A stretch of DNA of 64,000 nt from Branchiostoma floridae (lineage: Eukaryota; Chordata; Leptocardii; Amphioxiformes; Branchiostomatidae). Positions 1-12,100 of this stretch are shown here, piece after piece. Within the stretch, counting starts at the first letter, position 1, and every line of letters starts with the position of its first letter. The notes beneath the pieces were generated by a model. The model was not told the DNA's origin and ran no database searches. It worked only from the letters and a program-made list of their open reading frames with translations. Made by a program: the position numbers and the translations under genes. The DNA lies in the NCBI RefSeq assembly GCF_000003815.2, contig NC_049988.1, positions 16,147,778 through 16,211,777 of the forward strand, read 5' to 3'.

Positions 1-101
1 GAGGTCTGTCTGAGTTTCTTGGTCTCCAGTTGGTTGTGGAACTTCTCTAGGGCCTTCTTCAAGGTCGCGACCTTGGGTGTCCTGATAGGCAGACTATTTA
101 C
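1..101 (-). CDS. RIF1: RIF1 last visible exon: end of the C-terminal DNA-binding domain
   Basis: The exon starts after a CAG acceptor and reads VNSLPIRTPKVATLKKALEK and onward, the well-conserved second half of RIF1 C-terminal domain II. In vertebrates this domain resembles the C-terminal domain of the bacterial RNA polymerase alpha subunit and binds branched DNA. It is in phase with the exon at 450-528. The reading frame runs off the window edge, so the C-terminal tail and stop codon are not visible. Confidence 0.93.
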
Positions 102-3100
102 CTGTATCAGGTGGGAAGTACACAGGACTTAAGGAAAGATGTTAACTAATGGGAGGGATAGAGAAAAACACAGCAAGCCCCACAGGCTACAAAGTCATGT
201 TATCGCACTAACAGAAGAAATCAAGTATTAGCATCAATAGTGACTTTGCAGTGCAGTCTAGATCCAGAGAAAAAACATATACTCCCACACACACACACAC
301 ACACGCACACACATACATGCATGAATGCAAACTCACACACACACACATTCATATTCCCCACATACCACCCACCACACACACACACATTAACTTAACCACA
401 AACTAACTCAAATATACATTAATTACTTGAGCATACAGAAGGTACACACCTCTAGTGGGGTCAGGGCGCTGATGTCACCGATGGTGTGGATGTTCCTGGC
501 ATGAACCAGCTGATTCAGTCCTCGAGCCCTGAGAATAAGGAATGGTTTGTATGACATAAGATCATAATATCTAGTTTTTACAGTGATAAATGCATGGATT
601 TCAGTTGTGAAAAGATGCTACGTTGTTGTGCAGCACATGCAGAATTCTAGGGTAAAGCCTGCCAATGACTTAGTAACATCAAAAGATATTCTAAGGGATG
701 TGCAAAGGAAACATCAGTAATCCAAAGGTATCTACCCTTAAGATATTTAAGTGTTCAAGACAATCTTCGAGAAGTTTATATAACGGTATTTTTTTTTAAT
801 GGAATTATGAGAGTTGACGTTACCAATCTGAAAAGTTGTTTCTAGTCTACACATGGTAACATGACTCAAAATTTCAAAGAAATCAAAGTAAATGTCTTTT
901 GAAAATAAAGAACAAATTAGACAGGGTGGCACATACCCACATCATTGNNNNNNNNNNNNNNNNNNNNNNNNNNNNNNNNNNNNNNNNNNNNNNNNNNNNN
1001 NNNNNNNNNNNNNNNNNNNNNNNNNNNNNNNNNNNNNNNNNNNNNNNNNNNNNNNNNNNNNNNNNNNNNNNNNNNNNNNNNNNNNNNNNNNNNNNNNNNN
1101 NNNNNNNNNNNNNNNNNNNNNNNNNNNNNNNNNNNNNNNNNNNNNNNNNNNNNNNNNNNNNNNNNNNNNNNNNNNNNNNNNNNNNNNNNNNNNNNNNNNN
1201 NNNNNNNNNNNNNNNNNNNNNNNNNNNNNNNNNNNNNNNNNNNNNNNNNNNNNNNNNNNNNNNNNNNNNNNNNNNNNNNNNNNNNNNNNNNNNNNNNNNN
1301 NNNNNNNNNNNNNNNNNNNNNNNNNNNNNNNNNNNNNNNNNNNNNNNNNNNNNNNNNNNNNNNNNNNNNNNNNNNNNNNNNNNNNNNNNNNNNNNNNNNN
1401 NNNNGGTGATGCAGGGAGGCCATCTTTTGCCACTCGTTTCTGTGATGTTGAGAAAGAGATATTCTTTAAGACCTGCATTTGGAAAATGGACCTTGCTCTT
1501 AACGTAAACGTTAAGAACAACAAACAAACAAACAAACTAACTAGTAGTAGTATCCAGAATTTCATCATACAGCTGTTGGTATCCCTGACACAGGGGTAGG
1601 CAGCAGTTGGCTAGTCTTCACACCCCGCTTCCATACGGATCTGTCCAGAGGGCTCACCCTAGTTAGACAGCACATTTTGATGTCTCTCCTAATACATTCC
1701 ATCCAGGAACTATCTAAAACTATCTTGTTCATACAAGCCAAGAAGCACACGGGAAAACATAGGAGTGCATTTTTTTAGAGCAAACTTACAGCTCGGCCTG
1801 ATGGAGTTGCAAATACAGAGTCAGCTTCCTCTTGTGTCTCCTCTGCCCCAGTCTTTTTCTTCTTGGATGGGGTTGTGATAAACTGTAAAGAATGGATTTT
1901 ATCAAGTGTTGTATCACAGAAAGATAGTCTTTTAATACACCAAAACGTTAACCAGCCCCCGTATTATCCACAAATTATCAAGAAATACGTGAAACTGACG
2001 ATGAACAAGGATCATGTAAATTTCAGAAAGTGAACAATCCTTATTAACGAACAAAGTATTTCGTCCGCCTGACCAAGGCGCAGGGGACCAAGAGGCGGGG
2101 CAGTCGGAACGATGCCTTCTGTTTTGAGTTCAGGGTGTGTTTACAGACGACACAAGACTTTTAATTAGATAGCTCCACGCGTTTACAGCTCCTTTGTGCA
2201 TGAGATTCAACCGCAATTTAATCGAGATTTGCACAACTTTTAATCAAGATTTAGTCGCAATTAAAACGTGTGGGAAAGAAATATAAAATATACCTTGTTC
2301 TGTTCGAGGCTTGTGATGGCAGCGCCGGTCGGGGAGGTGGTAACCAAAGGGGATGGAGGGATTTGTGGGCGTGGCAGCTCCAGGCAACGGCTGACGGGCT
2401 TGGTGCTTCTCTTGGGCTCCGATTGGTCGTCTGATGACATCTCAATGGGGTCAGCGAAAGACACTCTGCGTACCTAAAAAATTAAAACAAAACATTGCAA
2501 ATTTCGTGCACACATCAATTAGCTTTTTAAGTGAATTTCTAAAATGGTACATGTTATAAATTTTTGCAAACAAGTTTTGAATGAAAGAACAATCTTTCTT
2601 CTGTCAACTTTCTGTAGTAATCTTCATTTTAGTTTTCATTATTATATCTACATCTTCATCCATGGTTTGTAAATAAAAGGAATAGTTACTGAAAATTAAA
2701 AGTACATTTTGGCTGTGTTATTTAAATTTTAGGTTAAAACATTTTTGCAGTGCAGTAATTATACAAGGGAGACAGATTTGTGGTGCCATGAATTTGTACC
2801 TCAAAAATAATTTGAAATCACACTAAGATTGCTTTGATATTAAGTGAGACTTCTGTATCACTTCTATATATGAATGTATTATATAGTACAAGCAAAGAGA
2901 GAACACTCAAATTTTTATGCAAGCAGACAAAAGGTAAAAAGTGTATCTGTAGTAGTCGGAGAAGTAGTCATAAAGCTGTACATGTAAATGTCATAATGTA
3001 TGTAATTGTAATTTTTCAATAATAAAGCTTTTTAAAAATGAAAGAAAAACAAAAAATAAAACCATCAACAAAGTTTTATGATTTACAGTAAGCTCCTTAC

Positions 3101-6100
3101 CTTATTTGGAGGTGAAGGTGAGTTCACTTTCTGACTGCCTCTCTTTCTCAACCTCTTCTTCAAGATGCCTCTTGCGCTCGGAGACGCTGACGGTGAATAC
3201 ATCTTCAGGTACGGCGCAAAACCCGGCGGACTCTCGCTCGTGGACGAACTGTCGCTTATGGAAGGCGAGCTCTGATTGGCTACTGCTGCAGCGAAACCCT
3301 GGTTGGAGGAGGTAGGGGAGCTGGGATTGGTCGGATCAGAGGTTCTTGTTGGCGAACCCTGACTGGCTGTCATGAGGTACTCCAGCTTTGTGGAGACTGA
3401 CGACTTGTGGAGCTCATGTTTACGTTGTGCCATACGGAGACTCAGCAGGCCTATGATGAACAAAATAAAGAACAAAAAACTGTTCAACATTTTAGTACTA
3501 ATATATATCATAGCAATTGTTGACTATGTAGTTTCTAAAAAGTAAAACATGCAGTTACATGCATCTGTGATAAAAAAATGAACCAAAAAAACTCTTTATT
3601 TCAACATTTTTGTACCAATATGCACTATAGCAATGGTTTACTGATGTTATCTTAACAATGCAGTTTCTAAAACATGCAATTACATAGCAAAGTATCTGTG
3701 ATAAACCTTTCAACAAAAAACTCTTCATTTCAACATTTTTGTACCAATGTTTACCTCTGCTGCTGTGAAAGTCTGACTTCTGTGGCGGTGAGAATCGCGC
3801 GTGCTTCAAGTGAGTGGAAACCTTCACAGCCGACCTGGCCGATCTTGGGGTGTCCTTCCTCGAGTAGAACATAACGGCCCCGGTGCTGTGTCGTCTTCCG
3901 CGTATCTTTGCCAGCGTTGTGCTCTTCTTGAGACGTTTGTTAGGAGTGCTAGTCTTCGGGCTGTCTTCCAAGACGTCTTCAACCTTAGGCAGATCTTCTG
4001 TAGACGTGTCTAGACAAGAGACATCAGCTGATTCTTCTGGCAAGTCTTCCTTTGGTCCTGCTAAGTCACTTTCAGTTTCACTAACTTTCTCCTTCACGTC
4101 TTCCAGATCCAAACTCTTTTGCTTCCTTGTGATTGATCTTCTTGCCTTGGTGCTTAGCCTCCGCTTCTTCTCGCTCTGAGGAGTTTGTCCGCCAGCATCT
4201 TGAGACGTCTTGGGTTTCCTCCCCACCTTCTTTGTTCGTCTACTGCTGGAAGGCTCTGCAGGGGTTTCAGAGTCTACTGGAATTGACAACTCTTCTTCTT
4301 TTTCTATCTCTTTAGTGGTTGTGACATTTTCATCGGGCACTTCTTCGGTTTCTACGTCAGCCTCCTGTTCGGGGCCCTTTGGCTTCAGTTCACCCGAGGT
4401 TGGTGAAAATGCTGTCTTTGAGCGTAGACGCAACGCCACCGGAGAGGCACCTTTCAACCTCAGAATCTTATAGTCTCTTTGTGAATCACCTTCTTCTTCG
4501 TTGCTTACTCCCTGTTCTGTATTCTTTGCTGGGCTAACCTGAATATCACTTGCTTCAGGTTTCTCATTGGTAGGTTCCTGATCCTGAATATCAGTTGACT
4601 CCATCTCCTCATTGGCTGCTGATTCCTCGACTGGCTGTTCATTGGCTGACTCCATTTCGAGTGTTTTCCATATTAGTGGGGTTTCTCCATTGCCGAACAT
4701 GTCCCCACTGGGATCACACTGGCTGTCTGCTATGATCTCTGGTTCTTCTTCACTGTTTGAGCCGACTGTGTCTGCATTTTGCTGCTCTGTATCTTCTATA
4801 CTTTGATCCTGGGTGTCCGCTGAAAGGACGACACTTTGACCGGATGCAGCACCGCCTTCTTCTCTGTATCCGGAGAACAAGCTTTCTGAGTCCATCATTT
4901 CAGCTACAACACTGCCGCATCCATTATCCTCCTTTTCTTCACTAACTGTGTTAGGTACACCAAGGAGGTTGGGTACACTCTCTTCCTCATCCTTTGATGT
5001 TTTTTCATCTCCTGCTAGTTGCTTTGTCTGTTTAGCCACTTGAGACAGAGGCAAGTCATCTTCACTGCTTTCAAGTTCTTGCCATTTGTCTGCAGCTTCG
5101 ACTTCTTTTTTGTCTGATAGCTCTTTGGTTTGACTCTCCTCCGGCCTTGACGAGGCGTAGTCCGAAACAGACTCCGTCTGGCTGTCAGCGACCTTTCAAC
5201 TCGGTCTCCTTGACCTTGTCGTTTTCCTGCTTGGAGTTTTCTTATCGTCCCTCTGAGAGGAGTTGACATCGGAAGATATGACTGATTTTCTTTTTGGAGG
5301 GCGCCCTGCTTTTCTTTTAACTGGTTGTTTTGGTTCTTCCCCTACATTGGACTGTTGTGAGGAGGTATCAGCATTGTAGTCCTGTGAGGTGCACGGTTCC
5401 TCCTTCAAGACACTTTCAAGACTTGAGGTCTTCTGTTCTTCTAAGGAAAGGCTTCCAGCTTCTTGGGAAGAGTCAATGTCACAAGAAGAAGATGGTGTCG
5501 ATTTTCTTTTTGGTGGACGCCCAACTTTCTTTTTTGGTGGACGCCCTGGTTTCCTTCTAACTACTGCCTTTTCCTCTTCTCCTGCATCAGACTGTTGTGA
5601 GACGTCTTGATCCTGCGAAGGACACGGTTCAGGATTTTCCTTAGAGACACCCTTAAGACTTAAATCCTCAGGTCCTTCAAAGGAAAGATTGCCAGTTGTG
5701 GAGCCAACTTCAGATTCCTGCAATTCCGTTTCTGGAATGACTTCAATGGATTTCGCAGGTGAAATGTCTTTTTTTACAGTCGTTTCAATATCCACTTCTT
5801 CTAGTTTGCTGCTTTTTCTCCTCAAGGGTGTCCTTCCTCTTCTTTTCACTTCACGTGGAGGAGACTTGGTATCCAGTAAGTAGTGCTCCGCAGTAGTTTC
5901 AGCATTGCTTTCCTTGCCATCCACTGACTTATCCAGTGGTTTTAAGTCAGAGAAGTCATCATTGCTATTTTGTGTGTCGTCTTTCAATGGCCAGGAAGGT
6001 TTCAGTCCCTTCTTTAATTTCCCCAGAGCTGGCTCATCAGATGGTGAAAGTTTCTTCTCAGCTTTGCTGGGACTGAACTTCTTGATTTCTTTGTTAGAAA

Positions 6101-9100
6101 GGCGTACAAGCTTGATGACAGGGCTAGGCATGTTTGGCGGAAGTTTTCCCATCTTTGGAGATGTCTGAGAAGTGCTACAGTCCGATTGAGGGCTGGTGGC
6201 TTTTCCAATGGAGCCACCTGATTGGTCAGGGCTCTTTGAAATCCTACGACCCGATTTGTTCACACCTGCTGCATGCTTGCCATCTGATTGGCTGCTGCTT
6301 GCAGTCATGCTGGAATATGATTGGTTGCCAGGGGTCAAAGGTTGGTTGTACCACAGACCTGACGGTCCTGACTCGTTTGTGCTGCCCACTGATTGGTCAG
6401 AACCCTTTTCCCTGGTCTGTGATTGGCTCTCTTTGCTGTCCTCTGATTGGTTGCTGATGCCCTGCTCTGATTGGTCACCAGTTTTCCTCCGGCCCCTCTT
6501 CCTTGCTGAATTGTAACTTTGCCCGAAAGTTGACCTTCTGCGTCTGTTCACCCTAGGAGGTGGGGTTCCGCAAACCACATCCACCGAATTTTCTTCTTTT
6601 ACTTCAGAACTTTCAGGTGTTGATTTTTCATTCCTTGACTCATCCTCGGGAGTAACAGGTACCACATCTTTTACTTCTTCCACGTCCATGGTGACGGTTT
6701 CTTCAGCTTTCTCACTGGTTTCTTGAGGTTTGTCCCCAGCGTCTTCTGTGGTTACTTCCATGTTTTCTTCAGGTTCCTTTTCAGCACAATCTGCAGCTGA
6801 GACTACAACTTCTTGTTGTTGTTGTTGCTGTTGTACGTCTGTACTTTCCATTGCTTCAGGTTTTGTGTCAGACTCTTTTTGAGGAGCCTGTGAGAGAAAA
6901 AGGTTAAAAATGTTAAGATATTTCTGTCAACATGACTTTCACTGGAATATCTATATGACCAATGTACAATAAAAAAAATGCCTCTATACCTCGAATGGTC
7001 TAAAACTGCAGAGTTGTTGCTCATGTTTGTTCCCATTGTATACAAACCTCATGTAGATCTTTTATCACTTGTGAATTTTATGACTGTATATAATATATAT
7101 TCTGTATAAGTTACAGCGGCGCTCCCGAAATATGCGTCAACTTGCGCGAAACGTCCTCCGAAATTTCGCAGTGCGTTACGCATTCTTTCGCAGCGCGTTC
7201 CGCGAAATTTTGCAAGACGTTGCGCAGTCTTTCGCAGTGCGTTCTGCGAAATTTCGCAAGGCATTCTGCGAAGTTACGCAGCGAGTTTTGCGAAAAGCAG
7301 GAGCCTAACGCAAATTCCTACTGCGTAATTCTGCGAAACTTCCGTAGAAACACGCCGCATTCATATGCAGACCGCCCGCGAGGTGGGCGGAGAAATATCA
7401 CGGTTTGTTTACCTTTCCTTTGAAGCCGGCGCGCCAAAGGCAAAGTACATATACGAGTACATGTACATACCGGACGGGGTAGTCGCTTCTCACAAATCTA
7501 CTAGCCTCTACCTTTTGTTGTCATGTACCAAATTCAATGAAAGTCACACAAAATGAACAAAAATGCTATTAGTAATACTGCTATAAAATAACCACAGGCC
7601 TGTGTCCTTGGTAAAGTTACGAAAATACAACGTAAAAATGTACTTTTGGTTTGCAATGCCACCCTATTCATGATTAGCCACGCCGTCATGGTGACAAATT
7701 TTGTGCCTTAGAACTTTCCTATCTTGTCAATATCTGCGTACCAACATGTGTCAGTATTTTCCTCATATTTTACCACATAAAAGTTACGGGAAAGTTTTTT
7801 TTTTTCTTCCATAATTTGGAACGCTCTGAGAAACAGCCGGGGAGACTTCTATATTCGGCTATCCTCGTTTCACATTCGGCGGGGGGTGATTCGCTTCATC
7901 TCGGCAAGGAGGTTGAAAAAGGAATCGTCGTCAGCAAATGGTGTGCTTGGAGTTCTCACGAGATAAAACGATCTTCGTTGACAATGTTCGGTGTGCTTAC
8001 ATTTACAAGGAGGAAAGACGACGGGGGCACTTCCGTGTAAAGACGTCAAAATTAGCGTGCGAAAAACACTGTCTCGCAATCACATTCTGCTTGGTGCACC
8101 GTGATTTTTTTATTCCCACTTCGCTGCCTGAAATTTTGCAGTGAGAACGACCCTTTACCCCACGACTAAAACCTGTATAGTAGCAAGTTTTCGAGTTGAG
8201 AACTACAATTTGTAGAGGACGCACGTAACCCGATCCGCATGGGAAATGCCGCTATTTGTGCCGTTACCATGGCAGCAGCTATGGCGGCAGTCTTCAGATG
8301 TACGTCTTGGACAGGGCGTGCCCGATTACACTCAAGATCCAATCAACTTGTCACCAATCACAGCCAACAGCGGCGACAAAAAAAAGGCGGTAACATTTGA
8401 CATACAGATTTTTGGTTCGGTTGTTCGTATTTACATTTTGTCAGTTGCAGTTTAAACTGATACCAAGATGACAAAAGGTGGAGTTTCTTCATACACCGGC
8501 ACATATTAGTGATGTACCTACCGTATTTCCAACATTTTGAAAAGATGATGGTCGATCGGGTTTTAAACGCTATATGTTGGGATATGATGTAGTATACATT
8601 TGTTGATGTTTATATTATCAGCATTGCATTAGACTGGTCTGGTTTTAAATCTCACCACCAATAATTCTGAGACGCACCTAGTCCGATAGTGTCTAATTGA
8701 TAAACGACTCGTTTAAATTAGGGCTAGATCGTCACCGCTGCTAACAGCGTCCTTATTTTTCAAGCGGTATATTTTTTTGCTTTTGTACTCATTCATACAA
8801 TCCTAAGTACATGATGGCACCAAGATGACAAAAGGTGGAGTTTCTTCATACACCGGCACATATTAGTGATGTACCTACCGTATTTCCAACATTTTGAAAA
8901 GATGATGGTCGATCGGGTTTTAAACGCTATATGTTGGGATATGATGTAGTATACATTTGTTGATGTTTATATTATCAGCATTGCATTAGACTGGTCTGGT
9001 TTTAAATCTCACCACCAATAATTCTGAGACGCACCTAGTCCGATAGTGTCTAATTGATAAACGACTCGTTTAAATTAGGGCTAGATCGTCACCGCTGCTA

Positions 9101-12100
9101 ACAGCGTCCTTATTTTTCAAGCGGTATATTTTTTTGCTTTTGTACTCATTCATACAATCCTCGCTCAACAGTCTTGCAGCATGAATTGGAAATACACAAT
9201 TTCTCAAATATATGGACGAACTCTTTATTGTTATTTCAACATTTTAAAACCAAGAGCTTATGATAGTTATTGCCTTATATCTGTATCAGTTGTCAAACCA
9301 AGACGTCAGAAGCTAGGATCGTTGCGAGGTTGAATGTGTTCCTTGCAGTAAGGTTGCGTCGATTGTCCGACCAGGAGCGGCCGACAGTGATGTTCCGACC
9401 CAAGAGCTCCGTAACAGGTAGGTCTTCTTGGCCAAGCTGCACCCCCGATGATCAGCAATATACCAAGGAAACCAACGGATGGAAACCCAAATCCCATCTT
9501 ATAAAAACAACTACCAATACATAGTAGAAGTACAAATGTACACGTAACGTTAGTTACGCTAACAGAACTTTGAACAGATACGCAGACAAAACACGGTTAA
9601 TAAATACATTGAAAACACATAAGGTGAATGTATATCCTAAACACATAATGTTTAATGTATGCCCTGTATTGTTCTTTCGTTCGACTGTCCGATGACCAGG
9701 GGCTGCCGTCTGCGATGCCGTAAGAAACAGAACTCCGTAAGGAACAGGTAGGTCTCCTTGGCTAAGTTGCACCCCGATGATCAGCAGTGCGCCAAGCAAG
9801 AAACCCGAATCCCATTACGCTGGCTTACAAAATCATTATCTATCGATGCTTTACTACATAGAAGTACATGTAATATTAGTTAAACTATATGACACTAACA
9901 CGTTTGAACAGATACGCAAACAAAATACAGTTAACAAATTAAAACACATAATATAATGTTGAATGAATGCCCTGTATTGTTTCCTTCGTTCGACTGTCCG
10001 GCGACCAGGAGCGGCCGTCAGCGATGTTCCTCCAAAGAGTTCCGTTAGGAACAGGTAGGTCTTGTTGGACCCCTCTGGCTCTGCACCCCCGCCGACCAGC
10101 AGCGTCATTTCAAGTGAAGCCAGACGATGAAAACCTGAATCCTAGATATCGTCTAGAAAAGTAGCTATGAATATGATATCAATACCAATAACGTTACATT
10201 GAGCATCATTCTAGCTAGAAATACAGGTTATGACCGAGCAGATATAACTTTGATATCGTTTTACATTATACATAATGTAACGTTATATTGAATATATTCA
10301 GACTTGCGAAGAAAAAGGTGTCTAAATCTAGGATCGCTGCAAGGTTGGATGAATTCCCTGCAGCAAGGTTGCGCCATGTGTCCATCGTCCGACGACCAGG
10401 AGAGGCTGACATCGATGTTCCGACACAGGAGCTCGTCAGCAACCGGTAGGTTTTGTTGGTCCCTGCACCCTGGACGACCAGCAACGTCATTCCAAATCAA
10501 GTCGGCGGATGAAAACCTGAATCCTAATCCTCTAGAAAAGTAGATATCAATGCCTACTACGAAGGAGTATAGCTTTATGATCTAGGAATTATGGACGGGC
10601 ATTATATGGTTTTACACATGTATACAATATATAACCAATTCACGCAAATCCTGCATGTCTTATATTTCCACTTTCAAGAGGAAAAAATGTCACATTAACG
10701 ATTATTCAACACTAGCTAACTTTAACGCCATTCCTTTCCCTTTTTTTTCTGGTAAAATTGCGTAACGTTATGTCTGTTATGACATTAGCTGTCATTTATG
10801 GGCTAACATCCAAGTCAAGAATAATTACTAGTACATTGCGTTGGAACATTCATAATGCTTAACGTTCCATAACTCACAACAGCGAATGAGCTTAGAATGA
10901 GTTCAAAACTATTGCAAGAATTATTACAACATGCAACAGTTGGGTTGGAACCGCGTCGACTTGTAGGTCTCGGAACGCCGGCTGACCTAAACTTTCTTCA
11001 GCAACATCATTGCGTCTCTAGCATTTCGTTGTCTTCGCCATCGTATGTCTGAGTCAAAACTGACAGACATTTGCGTGGTTATCTTATCTTTTATACAGTG
11101 AGAATTGTCTGAAGATCTCTGAACACGAAGCCAGCCAGCGCCGCCATCAAAAATTTCCTTCCTAAATCGGCTTGGGTGACTCACAACGCGAGTCACCAGC
11201 AACTTCGCTGTCTGAATGCCTCTAGCTGCCGACAAAGATTAGACCTTCAATTACTGCTGATTACAAGTTCATAGTCATTTCTAAGAATCAAATCGTCACA
11301 ACAATAAAACAAGGAGCCTTGCAAAATCCTTTGTTTGCAAGGCTTGGCTTGTCTGCATGTACCATTATGCCGAAGTGGTCCCGTGGAAAGAAAACTTTTC
11401 TCTTCAAGGCTCATTTCTTTGACCAAAGAACAACTTTGTGTAGTGTCTAATTGACAGAAATCCATGTAATTAAAATTAATCGTTCCTATATCACAATCAC
11501 TATATGATATACTATACATCAGAATACACGTTTCCATATTTTACCATATTACTTTAAAAGTGGAGTCGTCCACTGACCCCTTGTGACCTTGTTTTCCTGC
11601 TGCTGCTGCGACGGCCATCTTGAAGAAATTACGCGAAACACGATTTTCACATCAACAACAACAATGATTGTTTTTTGTCGCGGAATACTAAAATTGGTCC
11701 TGCTAACATACATTTCAAGAACTTAAGATAATCAGATACAAGACTAGATTGTTTGCTTGTGAAATCTGCCGTAGTTTTCTAGTCCGTCTACATAGAAATG
11801 ACGATGTAACGTTAGAGTAGAGCCGATTTCGTGTCGGTTTATCCTGGGTTTACGCAAGTACGCTATCTACGGGTCATTGACCCTTAATGTCTTGCGTTGT
11901 TCGATGTCATTTAGGTCCTCAATCAAAGAACGTGTAACAGTTTTACGTCGACTTTTCTTAACCCTTCTGTTTGTAATTTATTCGGCTACTTATTTGATGT
12001 TGTTCATGATTTGGGACCGCACGCGGTCAGACGTTCTCCGAGTTGCGCTCCCACCACGCTTTTCCAGCCCCCATATTATCTACAATTTATCAATGAATAC

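Noticed and set aside
883-1599. Several long open frames on both strands across 948-1404
   Set aside because: They consist almost entirely of N codons from the assembly gap and carry no information.
3555-6851. Two separate minus-strand proteins of 499 and 551 residues
   Set aside because: They are in the same frame and divided only by one TGA; splice signals at 6887 and 3755 with matching phases show one RIF1 exon.
7142-7423. Frames reading SEISQCVT and SAKFR repeats at both ends of the foldback element
   Set aside because: They arise from the tandem palindromic units of the arms and are equally open in both directions.
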